The notes beneath the pieces were generated by a model. It made no database searches. It was not told where the DNA came from and worked only from the letters and a program-made list of their open reading frames with translations. DNA of 64,000 nt from the NCBI GenBank assembly GCA_036872755.1, contig JAVHNS010000006.1, positions 620,001 through 684,000 on the forward strand, given 5' to 3'. A program made the translations under genes and the position numbers. This DNA comes from Orbilia blumenaviensis. Its lineage: Eukaryota; Ascomycota; Orbiliomycetes; Orbiliales; Orbiliaceae. Below are positions 12,701 through 24,260 of this stretch, piece by piece; positions within the stretch are counted from its first letter, which is position 1; every line of letters starts with the position of its first letter.

Positions 12701-15700
12701 CATAGGTTGGGGTACTAGTCATATAAGACATTTTGTTTTTTCCCTTATGTGAGCTATCGACAAGCTACCTCGTAACTTAACGCTTGGCTGCTTGAGGTCG
12801 CAGAAGCAAGCAACTTTTTGATAATAATACAAGGGTCATATGATATGGTTAGCCAGCTTGACCGATTACCCTTTTCTCGACCCCTCGACCACGCGGCTGT
12901 GATATCAGACGAATAGAAATTCTTACTACTTCCTTATTCGGAATCGCACAGCTAGGTAACCCATATCATCGGGCGCAACGGGGTTTTAGGAAAAAAACAG
13001 CCCCTCAGTACTCCACATTCGATGGATTCATTCGGGTTCCATATTTTTTTGAATAGGTGAAGGTATGTACACAGACCGCCATTTTGATTAGAGTCAAGAA
13101 GGAGAAAGATACATCAGAATCACGCGATGGTGCGCCGACCGTAGGAGTATCCGAATGGTACCTGCAAGAGGAGACGGGTAGATGGATGGTGAACAGGTCC
13201 ATGTGTAACGCTTGTCCCACGTAGGATAGCGTCTAGATGGTCGAAAGATTACTATAGGATTTTTTTTTTTTTTTTTTTTTTTTTGGGGGGGGATCGATTC
13301 CCACGCTCCTGTGGGTAGGAGTAACATGGATACCATGACGGACTCTTGTTGGAGTTTCATGATGTTGGGTGTAGCTCTATCTTCTTTACTTGTGGGATTC
13401 ATAGGGGTTCTCTTCTGTACGAACTCTTATTTTTGCAATGCTGGTACGACAGATTCCTTCCTTTTCTCCTTCGAGTCGCCGGTTTTAACGGTCGAAATGT
13501 GTGTGTGGTGGCACTTTCCATGGACCCTCGCGGCCTCGGCGGGGCAAAGTTAATGATGATCAAGTTCGATGCCTTACAGGGACGTCAGGACGCATGAGGG
13601 CGAACGTGACGAAAGTGTATGCAAAGGTCGATAGACGAAACATGATCACGAATGTAATTTTTCCAGAAAGAGTTATGTAGCGGAGAGAGAGGTAGTAGCC
13701 AGAGACTGATAGTATAATTTGTCTGGAGTAATGTAAATACATATGTCTGTATTATGGATGCATGCGCCGTGAGGCTCAGCTGCAAGCTGGCTATCCCTGG
13801 GCCTTCGAAGCAAACCCAACCAGCCGAGAAAGCTAAAGGCCGAAAAAGAGGGATGAACAAACGACCAGTGGGATGGACGACTTGTCCACACAGCGAAAAA
13901 AACGGCTGCCTAATGGCCAGTCGCCCAAATTAACAGCTTCGAGGTGAGAGGTTGGGTTTGGGCCAAGCATCGACCAACGGAACCACCCACGAAACAAAGG
14001 GGAGAGGGTCAAGAAGGGTACCGAAGAAGCAAATATACAAACCACACACCCCTCCTTCCTCGAAACTGGCAGCCTGAAGCTAAAATTTTCTCGTCATAAG
14101 CTGCTTGTGCTTGCTCTGGCTGTCATTATGAAGTGAATTGGACTAGATCTTTTTTAACGTTTGGGAGGCTTGACGGGTAAAGAGCATATGGAATTTGACG
14201 GTGTAGTAGGCAAAGTTAAGAAAATCCACACCCACACGCAATAGGCAGACACATTTGGTCGCTGGATCATTACGTTCTGCAGAACAAAGCTGCAAAAAAG
14301 ACCCGTATTCTTTGGGACGGGAGAGAGAGAGAGAAAAAAAAAGTGAGATCGCAGTCGCTGGCCTCCTACCGACGGCATATCAATTCTTTCTGCATGAAGT
14401 CGAGTGAGGCGAAAGAACCAGGAGACGTGGTGAGCAGGTAGAAGCGCTAAGTGTCGGCTGTGTTGATGGGATAGTTGGGGTTTTGGGGTTTTGGGATCGA
14501 TCGCACTGCACTGTGGAATGACGCATGGCCCTATGCTTTTGCTGGGGCATATGATTGCTTGATGACTGACGGAACAAGTGGATATTTACAAGCATCCGGG
14601 CAAGGTGATTGAACCAACATTTAGATATGGATAGTACAATTATAGATGTGGTTATAGATGCTGATATGGGGTAAGTTTATGGGAGATTAAGGCGCATATA
14701 TCTCGATTTAGCACTTCAGGGCGGTCATGATCAGGTTCACGACCACGATGAGTACGGCCTGGCTTGTTTGATTCTGTCCCTCTGTCAAGAGCCTTTTTTT
14801 GGCTTTCCCGGTGATCGCACTGGGGGTTTAACTCCAGAGCAGGGTCTAATATCTAAAGCGTTTGAAAAAGAGATATCTTTGGGGCCCAGAACATATCCTT
14901 TCGGAGTTCACATATTTGAGTTCCATCCGAGTTTTGTTCTGATACTCCTTGATTTGGTGGCAGGCCGAGTCATTTGTGTATCCTCAAATCTAGTTTTCTC
15001 TTGTTTCTCTCCGAATTTCCCTTTGAAATCAAAGTCCCTGCCCAGAGACTATTAAACGACTGTTGTTATTATTAATTATTCTTGTCTGGTGGTGGCATAT
15101 TCGTCAGCTTGGTATCTTTTGCAGTTGGCTTCCGCGCAATCCTCACTTAGATTCGTGAAAGCAGCTACCTAATCCGCCAGCGGCACCAACGATTTTGGGC
15201 CCATAAGAGCCTCGTCAGCCCAGAGCTGTTCGATTCCAAAACGTCTAGACCCGTCTAATACAATCCTCATTCCTATCCTTTATTTTCGGATGATCGTAAG
15301 AGAATCTAAACAGAAAAATAGACAATCTTCAAAAAGGAAGACGATCGATTAAAGGGTTTCTTTTTACAGCCATTCAATTCAACCACATATACAGAACAAT
15401 ACTGTATACCGAAATCCCGAATCATACGTTCTGATCGGACTGGGGAAAAAGGTTTCCCGGAGTTTACTTACTCTCAAGCTGTGTAGGTAAGTACGCATAG
15501 TAATTAATTGCAACCGGAGAGCGAAAGAGAAACAGAAAGAGTGAAAAAATCATAATAATAACGAAAGGATTCCTTCGGGGGGAAATATACATGGACTTCC
15601 ATCCAGAACAAGTACCTCCCCTGCATTGACAGGCCTAAGAGTTACAAGCACAAGGCACAGGGCTAGCACAGGTATACCAAGTATACTGCAAGTCTAGTAC

Positions 15701-15779
15701 ATTACATGAACCGAATTATGAATAACGGACATGTACCGAGCAAATCGGATTGGGTTGCAAAGCGAACAATCTAATATCG
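9760..15779. other. Long intergenic region, no supported gene
   Basis: About 6 kb without a convincing coding region on either strand. It contains a poly-C run near 10921, two poly-T tracts near 11263-11293 and a poly-T/poly-G run near 13260-13291. Short ORFs here have low-complexity or improbable sequences and no splice-linked extensions that I could find. Confidence 0.45.
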
Positions 15780-17088
15780 ATTGTGCCTTGCATTTATTTT
15801 TATTTTACTCTATTCTATCTTTTTGCTATTTTCTCTTTTTTTCATTTCCTGCTTTTGGAGATTATTTCAGTTCGAGCTCGTGCATGAAATTCACTCTCCT
15901 CAAACCTCGGTGCATGCTTTGCTCCACTTATCCTCTCTTGTCCTGGGCCAAAAGCATCATCTCTTTTTTTCTCTTGCAATCTTGTGCCCCCTCCCCATCC
16001 CCCATCATCCCTCCCCCAATAATAGCCTCCGGCATCATCACGCTAGTGTCCCTTAGTGCCCCCCAATTACTACATAGCAGCTGCAGCGTAACAGCAGCAA
16101 AGCAAGCAAGCAGCAGCAAGCAGGAACGGTTTCTTAGAGGCCGGAAACGTGGGACCAGGTCGGGCTGCAACTTGACAAGAAGAAAAAATTAAAAAAAGGC
16201 CTTCCCCAAACAGCAGCTTGCGCCTCTTCCCTTTTAATTCCTCGCCATTGCCCTCCCGCAGAATCTCACCTGCTTTCCCTCCCACTCTTCTTCTCACTTC
16301 GGCTTCACAACCTCAGTCTTTGCTTGCATGACTGGTGATTGCGCCGTGTTAGTGTTTCCTTTTGCTTTAAAATCCTCTTCCTTCCTTCTTCGATAGTACG
16401 TTCGTATCGTATCGTCTTCCCGAGCAATCTATCTCGTTTCCCTCGAAATAATCGCTGTTACGTTACCGGGCCCAGTCCTTTTGCCTCCCCCCTTGCTTGG
16501 AAGGTCGACCTCCCACATTCCGATCTCACGGGTCTGCCGGCCGCTCCTCTGACTTTTGCCCCTCATCAAACTACACAAAAACACCTCAGAGACCAGCCTG
16601 CATAGTTTTTGTCTTTCTCTTTCGTCTCATCTCGTCTTCTTTTGATCGATCCCCTTGGACTTTTCTCAATTTTATTTCCGTGTTCTTGGGTTCGTTCTAG
16701 TCTGAGATAATCTCGTCTTCCAATTCCCTTTTTTCTCACTCTTCAAGGGCATAATAAATCGCAATACAGTACAGAGTGTTCTGACCAGGTCGAATAGACC
16801 AGTATATCATAGCTGCCTTTTACATTTACGAAACTTTTTTTTGAACATATCGCATACATATTTCTTTGTTCCCTTTTGGATCCAACTAAACGACCGTGCC
16901 TGGGATATCGTTATCATTGGATGAAGGGCTAGGCTCCGACATTCCGAGGCTATCATCCAGCGCACCCGCGAATCCGCCGGATTCCAGTATAATCTGATAG
17001 CGACTCTCTCATAGAGACAGAGACTCTCAACTCCTACAGTCTTCTTTTTATATATTTTGCTATACATCTATATATCACACCTACAAAA
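15780..17088 (+). promoter_or_regulatory. Pyrimidine-rich promoter and leader of the C2H2 regulator gene
   Basis: Strong C/T bias on the plus strand, with many CTTTT and TCTCT runs, continues to the ATG at 17089. This is usual upstream of well-expressed or regulated filamentous fungal genes. No transcription start or operator can be fixed by eye. The ORFs that cross the region are products of the bias, not genes. Confidence 0.5.
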
Positions 17089-20014
17089 ATGTCTTCCCGA
17101 AGGTCAGGAACCACAGTTGTCAAGAAGGAAGAAGTCAAGACTTCGTACGTATCAAATCAAATTAAATCATGGCTTTCTGCCTGATTCTATTAATATGCTG
17201 ACTGGAATTCCGCCGTGGCGCAGTTCGACGACGGTGCGGAGAAACTCCTTTACAGGCCCTGACAAGCCGGCCAAACCGGAGGACTCGAAGAAGACCCCCA
17301 AATCGTATGCTCAATTGCACGACCCCGCAACACATTCCGCAACACATTGGCTGCAGATCTCTGACATGCATGGTTTCACTTATAGGGTTGGAGGAATCGA
17401 CAATTTGATCGCATCTGTTTCCAAGATCTCCATCTCGAAGGAAGACGACAAGACAATAGACGCTGCTGCTCCAAGAATTGTCTCGAATACAAAGATAGAG
17501 GTGGTTTATAAGACGGAAAACAAAACAACAGTTACGGCATCAAAGACGACGACGACGACAACGACGCTTCCAAAGACTCTCGATGATGACGATGAACTAT
17601 CCACAAGGTCTCCAAACGTCGAAGATGTTACGGCCTCATATGTTTCCTCGATGAAGGAGATCCTGTCCTCGTTCGATAAAACTTTGCAGCTCGATGACTC
17701 CACCGAAAAGAAGACCATTCTCTCCAGGTCGAAAGAGCCGGTCGTTGTGAAGGAGAAGGATACCGCTTTGCCACTCCCAAGATTCTTGATTACCGGAGCT
17801 TCCAGCGACGATGCAGCCAGGGCGCCAATGCCAAAGAGGCGGACTATGCCAATCATAAAGAAGGAGAAATCGGACTCAGTCAAGTCACCATCTTCAGTTA
17901 CTGCAGCAGCTGGCGAGAAGGAATCCACAGATGAGAAGGACGACGAGACTGTCAAGAATGCCCCATCGCCCGCCCGGGCCCCAGAAACTGCACCAAAGGG
18001 CCGTGTCCGCTCCAAGACCAATCCAAACCCATTTGAAGAGGGTGATATCTCAAGATCATCTAAACAGGCACCCCAGAGAAGGAGATTCGCTCCACAGAAC
18101 ACTAGCCCATACAGCTGCAATCCTGCTGTCAATGTTGCAACTAATAACTATGATGTCACTATCGACGATATCTTGGCCAGCCACCACCGTAATAGCATGT
18201 CCCAGCTTGAGCTTTACGGGTTCCCGGAGATGACATCGACAGGCCTTAACCTTGGACTTGATACTGGTCTTGCCGGAAATACTGACATCTATGGCTCCTT
18301 TTCTGCCTCCCCCACACCAGAATTGATCGATTCAAATGAAGTAGAGGCCGGGCTTGGTGTCTATTCTTCGCCGATTGCCCCGCTTACCCCTCCTTCAACT
18401 ACCAACATCGACTTCTCTCAAAGTGCCTTGCATTCCCCATACAGGTCTCCCAATGTCTACTATGCCACCAACAACATCCCGGTTACCCAGGGCTGGTCTA
18501 CACAGGCTTCTACCATTGGTTCCCCCAGCGGGTCTGTCCTATCTATCCATTCTGCCACTCCAACTGGCTTGAACCTGGAAGCTGTAATGGAGATGAAACG
18601 TACGATCCTTCTCCCCCTGTCCAAGGACCAGTCTCTCCTCCAGTTCACACCTCTCATTACTGCCGCCTCTATGCGTCTGGACGAAGGCCGTATTTCTTGC
18701 CTCCGTGACTTGGAGAAGTATCTTCTTTACAGGTCTCAGGAAATGTCTCCATCCCCTCAAACCTTCATCAACTTCTGCGAAAAGTTCCTTTTCTGCTGCC
18801 AAAATGCCATGGCCTCCATTGAAGCTGTTGGTGGTGATCTTACTCGACCAAACGACACTCCATACTACGAGGGATACTTTATGGATGTTCTTGCTCACCA
18901 GAGAGAAGCTTTGCTTTCCCAGATGGTGTCAGTTTCTGCTGCCCAGGCTCCGGCCCCAGCTGTGACTATTCTCCAACGGCCCGTTGCAGGTGTTCACGGA
19001 CCCCAAATGCCGAAGCCAATGGCACCACAGAATGGAATCCGCAAAATGTCAACTATGCACCGACCTCAGCCCAGCCTCAACGAGAAGCTCCAAGAGCAAC
19101 TCCTGGCCGCCCTCGAACAACGTGCCAGCATCCACGAGCTCGCCACTCTTGGCGGCCTCTTCGACATCCCATCTAGGGACTTGCCAATCTCCCCTATCTC
19201 TCAGCATCAGGAACTTGGCTCTGACGACGGCTCTGACGACAACCAGACTAGAGTCAACCCTCTCCTCAAGCAACGCAAGAAGTCGATCCAGAAGCCACAA
19301 GGTGGACATGTCTGCCTTCACCGTGATGATGAAACCGGTGCTATCTGTGGCAAGAAGTACAACCGCCCGTGCGACCTTAAGAAGCACGGCAAGACCCACT
19401 CTCGCCCCCACAAGTGCTCCGAGCCAACCTGTCTTTACCATGAGAAGGGGTTCCCAACCGAGAAGGAACGTGACCGTCACGAGACCGATCGTCACAGCGA
19501 GTCTCCACAGATGTGGTACTGCGAGTTCCCACCTTGTCCTTACAAGTCCAAGCGTGAGAGCAACTGCAAGCAGCACATGGAGAAGCAGCATGACTACGTT
19601 TACGAGAGGAGCAAGCATAATCCTCGCAACCCGAACGGCAATGCTGTCAAGAACCAGCAGAACGGCCGCAAGAACTCTGACACTCCCAAGTCTGCTACCA
19701 AGACGAACGGCCCAGTTACTTCCATCTTCGACCACGGCATCTCGACTCCTCCACATGATGTCAACGCCTTTATGCCAACTCTCGACGAGACTAACGAGAT
19801 GGCTAAGATTCAGCAGATGTATCTCTTGACACCGTCTCCAGATACTCCGCAGACCTTCCGTAGTGGATCCGTCGACAGCACTGCTGACATTCAGCAACAA
19901 GGCGACCTTGCCAGCGTCTACAACAACAACAACTGGAACCAGTTCAGTACTTGGCAACAGATTCCCACCACTAATGGTGGTTGGATGACCAATCCGGGGT
20001 TGATCGTGGAGTAA
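17089..20014 (+). CDS. C2H2 zinc-finger transcription factor
   Basis: Exons 17089-17144, 17224-17304 and 17386-20014 give 921 aa. The ATG at 17089 is in a different frame from the long downstream ORF, and a 79-nt intron (GTACGT, CTGAC, GCGCAG) joins them. The second intron (81 nt, GTATGC, CTGAC, TTATAG) is a multiple of three. Three zinc fingers lie at about residues 686-786. Finger 1 has ten residues between its two Cys and an H-x3-H. Fingers 2 and 3 are C-x4-C with H-x4-H. The N-terminal half is disordered and Ser/Thr/Lys-rich. A conserved-looking helical block sits around residues 440-560, and an RRNSF site near residue 24 could be phosphorylated. A C-terminal YLLTPSPDTP motif is followed by an Asn/Gln-rich tail. 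It is probably a nuclear DNA-binding regulator; I cannot name an orthologue. Confidence 0.9.
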
Positions 20015-21936
20015 TACAAGCACAGGGCTTGCATATAGGAGACGGTATACTACTTTCTGAGGTGAACATTCGTGACTTAACTTAAGATTTTTTTAATTTC
20101 AAAAAAATTATTTATTGCTAGTCACTTCAGTGTTACACTCTCTATAAAAACGGGGATGAAGAGGGAGTAAGGATTCTCGTTTTTTCTTTCTCCCTCCGGT
20201 CGAGGAGCAGGTGTTTTATCTAGTATTTTCCATTCTTAGCCACGATGCATTCACCCAAAAACTAACAAGAAAAGAACAAAAAAATGTCGCCTTTGCTTTC
20301 CGCCACCAATGTGCTGTTATCCTTTCGATCTTCGACGTGCCGCTTTTCAATTTGGGGAGGGAATTTCAGCCTGGGAAACCAAGGGATGATGTTTTTGATA
20401 CTTTCTTTCTTTCCTTTTATTCGACGGTGTTTGCGGCTTTGGATGGACACCACTGAGGGATCTTTGGACTTTCTGTTTGTGCCATTGATACCTCGTCACG
20501 CTCCTTGGGTCTCGCAGCTACTTCGGTACAGAGACCGCCCCAATTTTTCCTTTTCGAATCTCTCGAATCTTCCTTCTTTTTAAACAGACTGATGTATCTT
20601 CGATGTTTGTCTAGTTTTTATTTGATTTCTGTCGCGCGCGCACGTTGTTTGGTTTTGAGTCTTGCTTTGAATCTTCCCTGCAGTCTGCTTTTTGATCCTT
20701 ACTCTATCCTTGCACTTTCAAGAGATGGAACGCATTCATGCCATTCGCTATGATACCCATGGATGCACGAGGCGACAAGGCAGGATAGCCAACATACTCT
20801 CGCTTTTTTAATAGTCTTTTTTTGCTGTCTTCTTTTTGGAATGTTACGAAAGATACCACTGGATGGGCGGGAATTGCACCTGTACTTTGTTTTCGGCTTT
20901 GGTAGCTATAATTGGTCGGTCTTTACTTAACCTACTATTGGGTCGATGGAGTGGAGGGAGCGGTTTTTTTTTGTATATTTTTTTGTTTCTTTCTTCTTGT
21001 ATCCTGTTGTTTTATACCGCTCATGTATTAAAGCTAGCAGTTTAGTTTGAATTGAATGAGTATAGTTTTGATTGAAACCGAATCTCCAAACCTATTATGA
21101 ACCAGTGATCTTAAGTTGCTTGCTGATGCTTAGCAGGGAATATATGCGATGTGCGTGAGGTGTTGTGTCCGTTGTAGTTTGGATCCGTATATCCCCATCC
21201 AGGTAATATACACTATCGATATCACATCACACCATGATCATGATCAGTCTCACCAGAACACGGGATTAATCATCACAAGGAAATAATAATTCAATTATTT
21301 CGGATAGTGTTTGGCCGACGCGGAACTGAATGGCCCAGGGTTCCTAAATTCACGTGAGGCTGGAGGGAACGCAGGGCCTAGGGCATCCCTCATAATTTAA
21401 TGGACGGTTCCACAAAACGCGAAGGCAGGTGTAACATATGCATGTTCGCGGGGGGCTCGAGCTTGAGGATCCAAACTTCCCAGAGACCAATCTTTTGCCG
21501 GAAAGTCACGGGAATCAGGACTCGTAAGGCATTCTTTGAGTACGTTATGGCCAAGGATAAGGCTTTAGTATTTCAATTTTTGGTATAAGGATAGATAAAT
21601 TTGGAGTCTTACTTTTGTAACGCTTAACATTCAGAATTACTAGTAATATGCGGCATACGTTCTAATATACGCGGGATGCTATAAAGGTGGGGTCAACGTA
21701 TTATAGTAGCACTCTATATCTCAGACATACAGGCAAAAGGTAAGTAGGTTTTCAGTTACAGGATGTATTATACCCTCTGCTTAAAAGAATAATTATTCAA
21801 TTCACTAACGGTGATATCTAAGTAGTAAAATTAGTAAAGGTTGCATTACTGGAGCTTGAGAGCTTGCGGGCAATTTGAATCACATATCAACATCATTGCA
21901 TGCACTGTGGAATTGCAATAGTTTACATTCCCCGCC
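20015..21936. other. Intergenic: 3' region of the regulator and 5' flank of ispE-like gene
   Basis: T-rich sequence follows the regulator stop codon and probably holds its 3' UTR. The rest is AT-rich with only short unconvincing ORFs. I see no RNA gene. The base composition just before the ispE-like ATG is ordinary fungal intergenic DNA. Confidence 0.4.
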
Positions 21937-22917
21937 ATGTCAGACCAGCTCACAAAAGAACTTGTCCTCCGAGCACCGGCAAAACTTAATATATACCTCC
22001 AAGTTGGCGCACTTCGTAGTGATGGCTACCATGATATAACGACGGTGTACCAAGCGATTAATCTCCACGACGAAGTTCATATCTCCTCCAGTCACTCAAA
22101 CCAGGGTATCACCATTACTATCTCAGGGAGTGAAGCCAGCGACGATGTTCCAACAGATGAGCGGAACCTTGCCGTAAAAGCCGTCAAACTTCTGGCTAGC
22201 TTCGTCGGTAGGACAAACCATTGCGTGGAAATTCATCTAGTGAAGAATATCCCGAGCCAGGCTGGACTGGGAGGTGGAAGCGCAGATGCTGCCGCTGTTC
22301 TCGTGGGATGCAATGAATTATGGAACTTGGCTCTTTCGTCAAAGGAGCTGATGACACTCGGGGCACGGTTGGGTGAAGACGTGCCGTTTCATATACATGG
22401 CATGATGGCTATCGGGGTTGGGCATCGTGAGCCTCTTACAGATGCACTTGCGGCACCGTCTTCAGGCGACTCTATTCCTAGGTCTCACATATGGCATTGG
22501 GTCTTAGGAATCCCGTTCGCGGGTGGCCTATCAACCAAAGAAGTTTTCGGAAAGCTCGATGAGTTGGCTTGCGGGAGAAATCCTGCGGATTATACTGCTG
22601 CTCAGATCAAATGTCTCGCGACTACTTGGGCATCTGAGCCACCTTCCGGCGCCGAAATAGCCAAGAATTTATATAACGATCTGGAAGCGCCGGCCGTGGC
22701 ATTATTGCCGGTCATTGGTGAGTGTTTAAAGGCGGGGCTAGCAGCTGGGGCACTGGCTAGTCTTATGACTGGTTCAGGGTCGACGTGTGCGTTTCTTGCT
22801 ATGGATGGGGGGCATGCGGAGAGGTTGAATGTGGAGCTGAAGGCTACAGGATTGTTCAGACGGGTTATTGTGACCGCAGGGCCGGTGGAAGGGGTTTCGA
22901 TTGTTCGTCAGGAGTAA
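21937..22917 (+). CDS. ispE: 4-diphosphocytidyl-2-C-methyl-D-erythritol kinase (IspE), bacterial type
   Basis: Single-exon gene of 326 aa, close to the usual IspE length of about 280-320. IspE is a GHMP kinase that phosphorylates CDP-methylerythritol using ATP in the MEP pathway. Visible motifs are the N-terminal APAKLNIYL with Lys16, DGYHDITTVYQAI, the ATP loop GLGGGSADAAA at about residues 110-120, LGEDVPFHIHG with the expected catalytic Asp148, and the C-terminal TGSGSTCAFLA. Lys16 and Asp148 match the catalytic pair of E. coli IspE. The middle region, with WHWVLG and GGLSTKEVF followed by NDLEAPAVALLP, closely follows the pattern of actinobacterial IspE. Fungi make isoprenoids through mevalonate and normally lack this enzyme, so I infer horizontal transfer. 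No other MEP gene lies in the window, and its substrate in the fungus is unknown. Confidence 0.93.
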   Translation: MSDQLTKELVLRAPAKLNIYLQVGALRSDGYHDITTVYQAINLHDEVHISSSHSNQGITITISGSEASDDVPTDERNLAVKAVKLLASFVGRTNHCVEIHLVKNIPSQAGLGGGSADAAAVLVGCNELWNLALSSKELMTLGARLGEDVPFHIHGMMAIGVGHREPLTDALAAPSSGDSIPRSHIWHWVLGIPFAGGLSTKEVFGKLDELACGRNPADYTAAQIKCLATTWASEPPSGAEIAKNLYNDLEAPAVALLPVIGECLKAGLAAGALASLMTGSGSTCAFLAMDGGHAERLNVELKATGLFRRVIVTAGPVEGVSIVRQE

Positions 22918-23044
22918 CGATGTATAACTTTTGGTTCTTCGGTTTAAATGGCCGTATTCTCCAGATTCGAGATTACCATACCCTTTGTTTCCATATATTC
23001 CGATATTCTTGTGTTGATATTCCCATTGCTTCATGCATTTATAT

Positions 23045-23793
23045 GGTGGCCAAAATGTGTCAGAAAAATATATAATACAAATCTGCGCAAAATATAGATA
23101 TTAAAATTTAAGCGAGGTATAACTATGCTAATTTTTCACAATTATGCTTGGCTGCTGGTTTGCCGCCGGTCTACCTAGGTAGTCAGGAGCTAGAAAAGCC
23201 AGACAGTCAAATAGTCAGATAGTGAGAGAGAGCCAGACATCGAGATAGCTAAACGACGAGACAGCTAGATAGTGAGATAGCCAGACAGCAAGACAGTCAG
23301 ACGGCAAAATAATTAGACGGTGGAACAATCAGGCAGTTAGATAGCTAGTGTACTAACTGATAATTATATCATATACCATAGCTATTTAACATGTGTACAT
23401 TATTAGCTATAATTATGTTTATTAGTATAGCAAAAAAGCAGTTACTGAGCTTTTCGCTATCTGGCTGTCTAGATATTTTGTTATCTAATTGTCTAGCTGT
23501 CTGGCTGTCTGGCTGGTTAGCTGTCTGGCTGTCTGGCTGGTTAGCTGTCTGGCTGGCCGGCTGGGTTGTCTGGCTGGTTAACTGGCTTTTCTCCGGCCCC
23601 TGATGGGCGGGCGGGCTGGTGGCTGAACATAACTTTGAAAAATTAACACACTTATGCCTCGCTTAAATTGCAACTTTGAAAATTTGCACACTTATGCCTC
23701 ACTTAACTTGTCATATATATATTTTTTTTGCAAAGTTGTAATATATTTTGTACGGTTTTGTATTATATACCCTTTTGACACATTTTGGCCACC
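23045..23793. mobile_element. Foldback-like element with arms containing short-repeat arrays
   Basis: The left end GGTGGCCAAAATGTGTCA at 23045 is repeated inverted at the right end, finishing at 23793. Further inside, TTTAAGCGAGG, a TAATTTTTC block and GAAAAGCCAG are also mirrored. The inner arms are short-unit arrays: AGACAG/AGATAG type at about 23190-23345 and the complementary CTGTCTGG type at about 23455-23585. A loop of roughly 100 bp separates them. Long inverted repeats made partly of short tandem units are the hallmark of foldback elements. No transposase is encoded, and I could not define a target-site duplication. Confidence 0.7.
23631..23710 (+). repeat. Two direct copies of a roughly 40-bp unit in the right foldback arm
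   Basis: Copies at 23631-23670 and 23672-23710 both read AACTTTGAAAA, then a CACACTTATGCCTC core, then CTTAA-TTG. They differ at a handful of bases. The left arm has one copy, so the right arm carries the extra one. Confidence 0.75.
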
Positions 23794-23805
23794 GTAAAAA
23801 ACGCC

Positions 23806-23873
23806 TAAATTGTAATATATATATTTTTAGCGGTTTAATATGAAGTATATCCTTTTGACACATCTGGCCGCCG
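23806..23873 (+). repeat. Extra diverged copy of the foldback terminal sequence
   Basis: TGTAATATATAT followed by CCTTTTGACACATCTGGCC repeats, with changes, the sequence at about 23733-23791 that forms the right end of the foldback. It lies just outside the inverted-repeat pair and suggests nesting or a tandem duplication of the end. Confidence 0.6.
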
Positions 23874-24260
23874 CACGTTTGTAGGCTGGGAATCTTTAAA
23901 GGGTGGCCACGATATATATATATGTCTATTCCTCACAGATTATTTCCTTGATCCAATTTCGGTTTTGAATATATACAACCTAAGAATTTATAAATTCGCA
24001 TAAATGGCACCGATACTGAAAGGCCATCTCATCATGAATAATAAATCACGGACCTGTAAGCTAAAGAACGAGTCAACGTATAAAACTACAGCCCGCGGCT
24101 CAGACTGCGGTTACAGTGTTACAAGATATAATGGGTTAGAAAGATAACACAAAATCAACACAAGAGCGATACATTGAATCCCATAGCCGCAAATTTGCAA
24201 AATAATATAAGTATCCAAGAAATCAAAGATACTGCAAAAGCAATAAAGGCTCAGATATTT

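Noticed and set aside
15731..16192. 153-codon ORF upstream of the regulator
   Set aside because: Its Phe/Leu/Ser/Pro-rich translation is a product of C/T-rich leader DNA.
17506..18132. 208-codon minus-strand ORF
   Set aside because: It is the antisense shadow of the Ser/Thr/Lys-rich N-terminal half of the C2H2 regulator.
19049..20023. 324-codon ORF on the minus strand
   Set aside because: It is fully antisense to the zinc-finger exon. Its Leu/Val-rich translation mirrors the codon bias of the real gene.
23391..23603. ORF with repeated Leu/Ala/Val/Trp/Gly units
   Set aside because: It is the translation of the CTGTCTGG short-repeat array in the foldback arm, not a membrane protein.
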